A DNA stretch of 41,318 nt from positions 1 to 41,318 of the forward strand of contig JAFQDN010000036.1 of the NCBI GenBank assembly GCA_017415995.1, written 5' to 3'. The notes beneath the pieces are model-generated. The model had not been told where the DNA came from. It was given only the letters and a program-made list of their open reading frames with translations, and did not search any database. Positions 34,251-39,988 of this stretch are shown one piece after another. The position numbers and the translations under genes were made by a program. Source of the stretch: Akkermansia sp. Its GTDB lineage: Bacteria; Verrucomicrobiota; Verrucomicrobiia; Verrucomicrobiales; Akkermansiaceae. How positions within the stretch are numbered: position 1 is the first letter of the stretch; each line of letters opens with the position of its first letter.

Positions 34251-35435
34251 ATGAGTGAGAAATCTTTTGAGAATGGTGGTTGCCCGGCTTCGTCCGAAGC
34301 CGTTACGTCTTCGGTCTACGCCGAGGCTCGCGCCTCCGAAACTCCGGCGCTCGAAGACATCCGCAAGGGCTTGCCGAGTGCGAGTGGTTTGCAGAGGCTG
34401 GTGCTTTGCCCGGGCAGTTGGAGGGCTGAGGCGCTGTACCCCGAGAAGGAGGAGAGCGCAGCGGCAGCAGCGGGGACGAGGCTTCACAAACATATGGAGC
34501 TTGGTACGCTGCCCGAGGATGCCGAGGAGGCTGAGGCTTGCATGTGGTGCTGCAAGTCGGAGCGTGCGCTGGTGGAGGAGTACATCGGCGAAGTTGAGCT
34601 GGTATACCGTGAGCAGCGTTTGTGGGACAACTGCCAGCGCTTCAGCGGGCAGGAGGATGTGGTGTACATCGGCGGAGGGAAGGCGTTGGTGATTGACTAC
34701 AAATTCGGGAGAGGATCGGTGGTAGAGGCACGGCAGAATTGTCAGCTTTATGGGTTGAGTTTGCTGGTGTTTGATAACTACCCCGAGGTGGAGGAGGTGT
34801 ATGCGGGGATTTTGCAGCCGTTTGTGAGCCGTGAGAGGCCGCGTTTGATGAGGTTGGAGCGGGCAGATGAGAAGGGGCTGCGCAGCTACATTTACGGGGC
34901 GCTGGATGCAGCGCAGAGTGAGGGAGCGGCGCTGAAGCCGGGTGAGACTCAATGCAAATACTGCCGAGCGGCAGGGAGTTGTCCGGCGCTGGGGTTGACG
35001 GTGGCAAGGGCGAGTGCTATGGAGCTGACGCGCTGGGAGCAATGGAGCCCGGAGGAGCGCCGTAAGGCGTGGGACGCGAGCCGACTGGCGAAGAAGTATG
35101 TGGAGGCTATTGAGCGGAAGATTCGCGCGGATTTGGAGGCCGGTGTGGAGTTGCCGGGGCTGGAGCTCGGGGAGGGAAAGGTGAGCTTTGTGGTGGACGA
35201 TGCAGCGGGTGCGTTCGGCGTGCTGAATGCGATGCTGGATGTGACGGGCGAGGAGTTTACGGCTTACTGCAAGGTGGGCATGACGGGGCTTGACAAGCTG
35301 GTGCATGCGAAGTTGGTAGCGCAGGCTCCCGAGGGCGTGAAGCAGACTACGAAGGCGAGCAGAGAGTGGCTGCGCAACACGCTGGCGAGCTATGGCTCTG
35401 TGAAGACTACGGCGGGTACCATTAAGGAGAGATAA
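34251..35435 (+). CDS. DUF2800 PD-(D/E)XK exonuclease, partner of the annealase
   Basis: A 394-residue Cas4/RecB-like nuclease. SASGLQRLVLCPGS (Cys53), AAGTRLHKHME (about 73-83) and the catalytic VIDYK (Asp149, Lys151) are present, and Cys235, Cys238 and Cys244 (CKYC...C) probably join Cys53 around an iron-sulfur cluster. It would resect ends to load the annealase. GGAGG precedes ATG 34251. Residues about 13-27 (SSEAVTSSVYAEARA) come from the dispersed palindromic element and are foreign to the family; they lie before the conserved domain, so activity should be spared. Confidence 0.88.
   Translation: MSEKSFENGGCPASSEAVTSSVYAEARASETPALEDIRKGLPSASGLQRLVLCPGSWRAEALYPEKEESAAAAAGTRLHKHMELGTLPEDAEEAEACMWCCKSERALVEEYIGEVELVYREQRLWDNCQRFSGQEDVVYIGGGKALVIDYKFGRGSVVEARQNCQLYGLSLLVFDNYPEVEEVYAGILQPFVSRERPRLMRLERADEKGLRSYIYGALDAAQSEGAALKPGETQCKYCRAAGSCPALGLTVARASAMELTRWEQWSPEERRKAWDASRLAKKYVEAIERKIRADLEAGVELPGLELGEGKVSFVVDDAAGAFGVLNAMLDVTGEEFTAYCKVGMTGLDKLVHAKLVAQAPEGVKQTTKASREWLRNTLASYGSVKTTAGTIKER
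34288..34347. repeat. Dispersed palindromic element, copy B
   Basis: The 40-bp core (34288-34327) matches copy A at 38 of 40 positions and is read in the same frame (xSxEAVTSSxYAEA). The 5' hairpin is GCTTCG-tc-CGAAGC. A variable 3' part with CGCC and GGCG arms follows. Confidence 0.8.
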
Positions 35436-35438
35436 GCC

Positions 35439-35822
35439 ATGGATGCGAAAATTTTGAAGAGCTCGTTTTCGTTCCGCGAGGCTAGGGTGGCGGTTTTACC
35501 GCCACTCGGCTGGAAAATAATGGACGGAAAGGACGTGGCGTTTAATACGGCGGTGTTGGAGGTGCTTGTGCCGCAATGGCATGGTGAGCCGAAGCCGAAT
35601 CTGGTTGAGGTGGAGGCGTGGGGGAAGGCTGCGAAGGTGTTGTCTTGCATTTGCGTGGGGGATGTGGTGAACGCGAGCGGGCTGGTGCTTGGGCGTGCGT
35701 GGCGGTCTCCCGAGGGGAGGCAGCGGTACATCACCACGCTGCGACTCGTGGAGCTGGAGGTGGTGCGTAAGGCGAAGGTGAAGCCTGTGGAGAAGAGCTT
35801 GGAAGAGGAGTTTGGTTTTTAA
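35439..35822 (+). CDS. SSB-like OB-fold single-strand DNA-binding protein
   Basis: A 127-residue protein with an SSB-like core: LVEVEAWGKAAKVL (about 55-68), a CVGDVVNASGLVLGRAW strand pair, and EGRQRYITTLRLVELEVV (about 92-109). The tail ends EEEFGF, an acidic-hydrophobic tip like SSB tails that bind partner proteins. It is 3 nt after the nuclease gene and probably protects recombination or replication intermediates. Confidence 0.75.
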   Translation: MDAKILKSSFSFREARVAVLPPLGWKIMDGKDVAFNTAVLEVLVPQWHGEPKPNLVEVEAWGKAAKVLSCICVGDVVNASGLVLGRAWRSPEGRQRYITTLRLVELEVVRKAKVKPVEKSLEEEFGF

Positions 35823-35838
35823 GGGAGGGGGAGCAGGT

Positions 35839-36069
35839 ATGAAGATGGTTAAGTTTGAAGGGAAGTCTGTGGCGGTGTTGCATGCAGATATGGTGAGGGG
35901 AGTGCGTGAGGGGTGTACGCGTTTGCAGGCGGCGTTGGCGATGGGTAATGTGGTGGCTCTGTTTGCAGAGGCGCGTGCGCTGGCTGCAAGGGCCTGTGCG
36001 CTGGTGGAGTTGTTGGAGGGGGATTTGTCAGCAACGGGACGGTATGCGGGTAGAAAGGAGCAGGTATGA
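35839..36069 (+). CDS. Small helical phage protein, unknown
   Basis: A 76-residue protein, mostly alpha-helical and alanine-rich, ending in GRKEQV. GGAGGGGGAG precedes ATG 35839. The last codons AGAAAGGAGCAG (36052 onward) form the ribosome-binding site for the next gene, whose ATG overlaps this stop. Confidence 0.55.
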   Translation: MKMVKFEGKSVAVLHADMVRGVREGCTRLQAALAMGNVVALFAEARALAARACALVELLEGDLSATGRYAGRKEQV

Positions 36070-36242
36070 GCGTGCAAATGAGCGACACAATAGAGCTGAC
36101 TGCTCTGCAGTTGGTGTACTTGCTTGAGGAAGCGCTGGAGACGCTTTGCCAGCGCGCCGAAGATGGGCAAGAGATAGACACAATGGTGATAGCAACCGAG
36201 AAAGTAAAGGAGCTTTTTAGAAAGAGGAAGGAGCAGGGATGA
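36066..36242 (+). CDS. Small helical phage protein, unknown
   Basis: A 58-residue acidic helical protein (ELTALQLVYLLEEALETLCQR) ending FRKRKEQG. It overlaps both neighbours by ATGA. Its final codons again hold GGAAGGAGCAGG as the next gene's ribosome-binding site. Confidence 0.6.
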   Translation: MSVQMSDTIELTALQLVYLLEEALETLCQRAEDGQEIDTMVIATEKVKELFRKRKEQG

Positions 36243-36487
36243 GAGAGAATACGCAGTTATACATCAATCCAATTTACGATTGTGATTATGGCAACCTCAT
36301 CGGGTATGAAATAGCTCATGCTGATGGTTTGACGGAAGCCATCATTTACGGTGGTGAAAAGAATATGCGTACGCTTAAAGAAGCCAAAGCCGCAGCAGAA
36401 GCCGAGTGCGCAAGGCTGAATGCCGAGTATAGAAAGGAGCAGAGTAATGATAAAGGACTGTGCAACATGTCGACAGTATCAGAGTAA
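36239..36487 (+). CDS. Small phage protein, unknown
   Basis: An 82-residue protein with a beta-rich start (QLYINPIYDCDYGNLIGYEIAHADG), a helix LKEAKAAAEAECARLNAEYRKEQ and a short tail. It overlaps the next gene by 41 nt, and the RKEQ codons contain AGAAAGGAG (36431-36439) for that gene. The RLNAEYRKE stretch is repeated in the following gene. Confidence 0.6.
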   Translation: MRENTQLYINPIYDCDYGNLIGYEIAHADGLTEAIIYGGEKNMRTLKEAKAAAEAECARLNAEYRKEQSNDKGLCNMSTVSE

Positions 36488-36647
36488 AAATGGTGTATAC
36501 CGCTGTGCATGTATTTTTAATGAAAAAGGTACGCCAGAACCGCCAGACTTCTGTGCATACTATGAAATCGTTGCCGAAGCGGAGCGCGACCGACTGAACG
36601 CCGAGCATAGAAAGGAGAGGGATGAGAGAGATAAGGTTGTTGTTTGA
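36447..36647 (+). CDS. Small cysteine-rich, zinc-finger-like protein
   Basis: A 66-residue protein with CATC near the start, YRCAC at about 20-24, and DFCAYYE near 36, a plausible single zinc site. A helix EAERDRLNAEHRKER follows, nearly repeating the end of the preceding protein. It overlaps both neighbours (41 nt and 26 nt). Its AGAAAGGAG (36609-36617) serves RusA. It is probably an accessory protein of the replication region. Confidence 0.65.
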   Translation: MIKDCATCRQYQSKNGVYRCACIFNEKGTPEPPDFCAYYEIVAEAERDRLNAEHRKERDERDKVVV

Positions 36648-37005
36648 GCAGCCACCGTATGCCATGGGGGCTAACGGGCGGTTGCATTGGGGGCGCAAGG
36701 CAAGGTTGGTTAAAGCCAAGCGGGCGGAGGCTCGGTTGGTGGCGTTGGCGGCTTTGCGTCAGTATGGTTGTTTTGATGGGGTTACACCCCGCGTGTATGA
36801 TGTGTATTGGTATTATGCGCGTGGGGCGGAGCCGGATGAGGATAATGTGCTGAGCCGGTGCAAGGCGTTGCTGGATGGCTGCGCGGATGCGCTGGGGGTG
36901 AATGATCGGTTTTGGCACCTCGGGCAGATACACCGGGTTAAGGTGGGTACTAGGGATGCGCTAGCCGGGCGTGTGGAGCTCGTCTTCGTAAATCGTAACT
37001 CGTAA
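36622..37005 (+). CDS. rusA: RusA-type Holliday junction resolvase
   Basis: A 127-residue endonuclease that cuts four-way DNA junctions. The family core PDEDN (Asp72, Asp74, Asn75), followed by Lys81, LLDG and the late acidic VND (Asp95), is intact. The start QPPYAMGANGRLHWG matches the family's pP.s.N.r.r...g opening. It closes the recombination module begun by the annealase. Two tandem 14-bp repeats cover its last codons (36987-37014). Confidence 0.88.
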   Translation: MREIRLLFEQPPYAMGANGRLHWGRKARLVKAKRAEARLVALAALRQYGCFDGVTPRVYDVYWYYARGAEPDEDNVLSRCKALLDGCADALGVNDRFWHLGQIHRVKVGTRDALAGRVELVFVNRNS

Positions 37006-37014
37006 ATCGTACTT
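36987..37014. repeat. Two tandem 14-bp repeats at the end of rusA
   Basis: CGTAAATCGTAACT (36987-37000) is followed by CGTAAATCGTACTT (37001-37014). The first covers codons of rusA and the second the gap before the next ATG, where no ribosome-binding site is seen. Confidence 0.65.
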
Positions 37015-37018
37015 CAAC

Positions 37019-37888
37019 ATGTCGTGGATTAAGGTGCAGAATACGCTGCCTGAGTCGCCGAAGGTGTTTCGGTTGGCTCACATGCTCAAGGTCGGCCGGA
37101 TGGAGGCTTTGGGGTATGCTGTGCGGTGGTTTTGCTGGCTGGACTGCCATTGTGCCGAGGGGTCAACGGAGTTGACTGCAAGAGACGTGGACGCGTTGCT
37201 TGGCATGAGCGGAATCACACGTGCGTTTTGTGAGCTGGGTTGGGCGTTTTTGGATGAATACGGCTATGTGTTTGTGGTGGATTTCGACAAACACAATGGA
37301 GAGAACGCGAAGAAACGCGCTGAGACTCAAAGTAGAGTGGCAGCTCACCGAGAGCGACAGAAGGAAATCGGCACGTGTAACGCAAAAAATGTTACACTTG
37401 CGTTACCAGATAAGAATATATATAGTAATAATAATGTAGTGGGTAGTTCCACCGTGGTTAGTGCGGATACGGACGAACCAGCCCCCACCCCAGGTGTGAA
37501 TGATGAGGGTTTCCGAACATGGCTGAGCGCTATGTGTGCAGCGCACCCCTCCGCCAGCAAAAGCTTGTACCTGGCCCCTGACGTGCTGAAGGCGGCGAAG
37601 GAGGCCTATGCGCGGTGTCCGCAGGCTGCGGAGCATGCAGCGATGCTGCAAGCGTACTACGCGGACCCGAGGCTGGCAGCGCAGAAATACTACGCGCCGA
37701 GAGGGCAGAGACGGTTTTTCGAGGACTTGGAGGACGTGCTGAGCCATGCCGAGCGGTGGAGACGCTGGGCAGGCTGGAAGAAGGTTAAGAAGAAGTGCCC
37801 GACTTCGGACGAAGCCGGCTCGCCTCCGGCGCTCGATGATGGGTTGACGATGGAGGAGAGGATAGCGATTTTGCGTGGGGAAGATTAG
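37019..37888 (+). CDS. Phage replication protein (winged-helix N-terminal, DnaD/DnaT-like type)
   Basis: A 289-residue protein. The N-terminal region (MSWIKVQNTLPESPKVFRLAHMLKV..., to about residue 100) matches the winged-helix start of phage replication organisers. Then come a charged helix (KRAETQSRVAAHRERQKE), a low-complexity linker (118-160) and a helical C-terminal domain (about 165-250). The linker-coding DNA has origin-like features (37375-37439). Copy C of the dispersed element encodes part of the C-terminal tail (SDEAGSPPALDDG). No helicase or helicase-loader gene is nearby, so host factors may be recruited. Confidence 0.75.
   Translation: MSWIKVQNTLPESPKVFRLAHMLKVGRMEALGYAVRWFCWLDCHCAEGSTELTARDVDALLGMSGITRAFCELGWAFLDEYGYVFVVDFDKHNGENAKKRAETQSRVAAHRERQKEIGTCNAKNVTLALPDKNIYSNNNVVGSSTVVSADTDEPAPTPGVNDEGFRTWLSAMCAAHPSASKSLYLAPDVLKAAKEAYARCPQAAEHAAMLQAYYADPRLAAQKYYAPRGQRRFFEDLEDVLSHAERWRRWAGWKKVKKKCPTSDEAGSPPALDDGLTMEERIAILRGED
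37375..37439. other. Putative replication origin inside the replication gene
   Basis: Overlapping perfect inverted repeats GTGTAAC/GTTACAC (37375-37381, 37391-37397) and GTAACGCAA/TTGCGTTAC (37377-37385, 37398-37406) are followed by a 29-bp stretch of A/T with few G (37411-37439). Inverted repeats beside an AT-rich unwinding region inside the initiator gene match the lambda O layout. This is inference from layout only. Confidence 0.45.
37803..37836. repeat. Dispersed palindromic element, copy C (shortened)
   Basis: It shares the 5' hairpin CTTCG-ga-CGAAG and the right arm GGCGCTCGA with copy B, but lacks the central ~23 bp. It is read in the same frame as copies A and B (TSDEAG). Confidence 0.6.
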
Positions 37889-37916
37889 GGTTGACGAGGT
37901 TATGGATAGGAGGAAG

Positions 37917-38189
37917 ATGCTGATGGGGTTGTTGCATGCGTTGCGCAGATGCCACAGGGAGGCGTCTGTGAGGGTGTATGAGGTGCTTTTTGTGTTGGAG
38001 GGGGGTAGTAAGACGAGTCGAGCGCTGGAGCGTGTTTTAGGGCATGCGGGGACGCGCCGGGTGTTGTATGAGGCGTGGCGTGATGAGTTGGTGCAATTTG
38101 TGGGTGATGAGTGGCACGTGACCGAGAAGGGCAAAGGGGTGATAAGCAGGCTGAAAATGAGTGTGTATGGCGAGGGTGAAAAAGGGTGA
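37917..38189 (+). CDS. Winged-helix-like small protein
   Basis: A 90-residue protein with a fold pattern like winged helix-turn-helix domains: helix VRVYEVLFVLEGG, helix KTSRALERVLGH, helix TRRVLYEAWRDEL, then a wing FVGDEWHVTEKGKGVISRL. Starts at 37875 (GTG) and 37902 are open; AGGAGG at 37908-37913 favours ATG 37917. It overlaps the terminase gene by 23 nt. It may regulate the late genes, though that is only a guess from position. Confidence 0.6.
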   Translation: MLMGLLHALRRCHREASVRVYEVLFVLEGGSKTSRALERVLGHAGTRRVLYEAWRDELVQFVGDEWHVTEKGKGVISRLKMSVYGEGEKG

Positions 38190-38580
38190 GTTGACGGAGG
38201 CGCAGCGAGAGTGGTGCCGGTTGGTGGTGAGTGGTGTGTCCAAAGGGGACGCATACCGTAAGGCGTTTAATAAGAGTGGGGCAAGTGCTGCTGCGGTGAG
38301 TAAAGCTGCCAATAGGTTGTCCAATAATGCGGGTATTTTGTCCTATTTGTCCGACTTGCGAGCGCTGGCGGACAGGAAAGCGATATTGAGCCGCGAGGAG
38401 CGGATGCGGATGCTGAGTAGCTCTGCGAGCTTGTGTGCTGAGGGGGGGCAGGTGCAGGATATGGTGAGGTGTATCGCGGAGCTCAACAAAATGGACGGTG
38501 CGTATGAGCCGGAGAAGGTGGCTATGGAGGTGCAGGCGCTGAGTGTTTCTGCCGTGTTGGCGGAGGTGCTGGAGGGGTGA
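38167..38580 (+). CDS. Phage terminase small subunit
   Basis: A 137-residue protein of the Terminase_2 type: a helix-turn-helix start GELTEAQREWCRLVVSGVSKGDAYRKAF, then AASKAANRLSNNAGILSYLSDLRAL-like helices and a SREERMRMLSSSA segment. Small terminases recognise the packaging site. The large subunit should follow but does not: a terminator comes 9 nt later. Packaging therefore depends on a large terminase elsewhere in the element or from another phage. Confidence 0.75.
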   Translation: MARVKKGELTEAQREWCRLVVSGVSKGDAYRKAFNKSGASAAAVSKAANRLSNNAGILSYLSDLRALADRKAILSREERMRMLSSSASLCAEGGQVQDMVRCIAELNKMDGAYEPEKVAMEVQALSVSAVLAEVLEG

Positions 38581-38589
38581 TTTGCATTT

Positions 38590-38615
38590 TGTTCGGAAGC
38601 GAACATTTTTTTTTT
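38590..38615 (+). terminator. Terminator after the small terminase
   Basis: TGTTCG-gaag-CGAACA (38590-38605) is followed by a run of T residues. It ends the early transcript, and a new promoter follows within 30 nt. Confidence 0.75.
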
Positions 38616-38628
38616 GAAAGTTCCATGC

Positions 38629-38634
38629 TAAAAT
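38629..38634 (+). promoter_or_regulatory. Extended -10 box of the virion gene block
   Basis: TGCTAAAAT (extended -10, box at 38629-38634) ends 7 nt before ATG 38642, so the late message is probably leaderless. The -35 region is only T-rich. The same extended -10 occurs in the leftward promoter at 28719. Confidence 0.5.
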
Positions 38635-38641
38635 GGAGGGC

Positions 38642-39184
38642 ATGGACAAAAAGGCACTAATGGATGCAGCTGCATCTCTGCTGGGTGAGGCGGAGGTGAT
38701 GGGCGGTACGCCTACTCCGCTTTATGATGCGCTGGAGGACAACGTGCAGCAGGCGGTGCGTTTGGCGCTGGATTATACGCATTGGGATTTTGCGTTGACG
38801 AGAGCGGAGGTGCCGGTGGCGGATGGTTGTGCAGAGTTGCCGGAGGATTGTTTGGAGGTGCGTGAGGTGGAGGGCGTGAGCAACTGGAGGCGTGCGGGGA
38901 ATCGTATTTACGCTGAGGGTGTGCAGGCGCTGGTGGTGTGGTACAAGAGCGGGAAACTAGCCAAGACTCTGGACCTGCCTGACAATGAGCCGTTTTTCTG
39001 CGAGGGGTGTACGTTGCTGCTGGCAGCTAAGGCGGCACCGCGTGTGACGGGCAATTTTAATTTGGGCGTGCAGCTGGAGAAGAAGGCGTATGCTGCGCTG
39101 TATAAGGCGAAGCTGAAGGAGGCGCGAAGTGCGGATAGTAATGACCAGAAACCTAACACGGAGAGTATATGGGGGCGTATTTGA
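38642..39184 (+). CDS. Podovirus adaptor (P22 gp4 / T7 gp11-like head-to-tail protein)
   Basis: A 180-residue protein with the typical adaptor outline: YTHWDFALTRAEVPV, then AELPEDCLEVREVEG, a YAEGVQALVVWYKSG beta part, PFFCEGCTLLLAAKAAPRVTGN, and a helical C-terminus AYAALYKAKLKEARSADS. This is how P22 gp4 and T7 gp11 families look, closing the portal and carrying the short tail. An ATG at 38633 overlaps the -10 box, so ATG 38642 is chosen. It marks the element as podovirus-like. The portal gene that should precede it is absent here. Confidence 0.75.
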   Translation: MDKKALMDAAASLLGEAEVMGGTPTPLYDALEDNVQQAVRLALDYTHWDFALTRAEVPVADGCAELPEDCLEVREVEGVSNWRRAGNRIYAEGVQALVVWYKSGKLAKTLDLPDNEPFFCEGCTLLLAAKAAPRVTGNFNLGVQLEKKAYAALYKAKLKEARSADSNDQKPNTESIWGRI

Positions 39185-39678
39185 ATGCACAGTCTAATGC
39201 TGCGAATTTGAGCATGCAGGGTGCGACCGCGAAGGCTAACGCGAAGGTCGCGCGGAGGCAGGCGTATGCGGATGCCTACAAGCTGGAGGCGGACGCTGCG
39301 AGTGCAGCTCGAATTGCTGGCGACAACATGATGACGCTGCGTCAGAACGAGACGGCTCAGCGTGCGAGCGCGAGGCTGGCGGGGGCAATGTCCGGGTTTT
39401 CCGGGAATAACACGCGCGAGTTGAGTGTGGCGGAGTATTTCGAGAAGGTGCTGGGGGATGCGGCGCGAAGTAATGCAATCCAGTCTGCCAATGCGCAGGC
39501 GCAGGCGGTGCAGCTGAGGCATCAGGGCGACAGCCAGTACCAAATGGGCATCGTTCAGGGTAATGCTTACCAGAGCATGGCCAGTGTGCAGAGCAGCTAT
39601 GCTCCGTGGGTGGGTGTAGGTGGTGCGCTGAGCACGCTGGGGCAAATCGGTTTAACATATAACATTTTTGGTAATTAG
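39169..39678 (+). CDS. Internal virion/ejection-like protein
   Basis: A 169-residue protein of alanine-, glutamine- and asparagine-rich helices (ANLSMQGATAKANAKVARRQAYADAYKLEADAAS) with a hydrophobic C-terminal stretch near WVGVGGALSTLGQIG. This composition and its place after the adaptor resemble internal virion (T7 gp14-like) ejection proteins that cross the host membrane. It overlaps the adaptor gene by 16 nt. The assignment is by composition and order, not by a firm motif. Confidence 0.6.
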   Translation: MGAYLNAQSNAANLSMQGATAKANAKVARRQAYADAYKLEADAASAARIAGDNMMTLRQNETAQRASARLAGAMSGFSGNNTRELSVAEYFEKVLGDAARSNAIQSANAQAQAVQLRHQGDSQYQMGIVQGNAYQSMASVQSSYAPWVGVGGALSTLGQIGLTYNIFGN

Positions 39679-39680
39679 AT

Positions 39681-39971
39681 ATGGGAATGGGAGTTTTGAC
39701 GGCCATCGGCTTGGCAGGTGCAGCGATAGGCGGGTATGGTAGCTATAGGGCTGCAAAGGAGCAGAAGAAGGCGAGCCGTGAGGCAGCAGCAGCGGCGAAG
39801 AAGGCTGCAAATAAGGCAGCGGTGGTGACGCAGAGCGGCGCGGACACGCAGACGGTGGATGTGCAGCAGAGTGGTGAGCAGGCTGTGCAGCGTGCGGAGC
39901 GCAGGAGATTCAGTATTGACGACACGGTGAATCAGTACACCCAGAGCGGGTTGAGAAGGACTTTGAATTAA
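39681..39971 (+). CDS. Small internal virion-like protein
   Basis: A 96-residue protein beginning with a glycine-rich hydrophobic helix (GVLTAIGLAGAAIGGYGSYRAA), followed by a Lys/Ala/Glu helix (KEQKKASREAAAAAKKAANKAA) and an Arg-rich part RAERRRFSIDDTV. A glycine-zipper helix then charged helix is common in phage ejection proteins. It starts 2 nt after the previous stop. Confidence 0.6.
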   Translation: MGMGVLTAIGLAGAAIGGYGSYRAAKEQKKASREAAAAAKKAANKAAVVTQSGADTQTVDVQQSGEQAVQRAERRRFSIDDTVNQYTQSGLRRTLN

Positions 39972-39988
39972 ACAACGGAGATAAGACT

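Noticed and set aside
32307..35306. Long open frames on the minus strand across the recombination module
   Set aside because: They arise from the G-rich plus-strand coding sequence (His-, Arg- and Pro-rich translations) and carry no recognisable domains.
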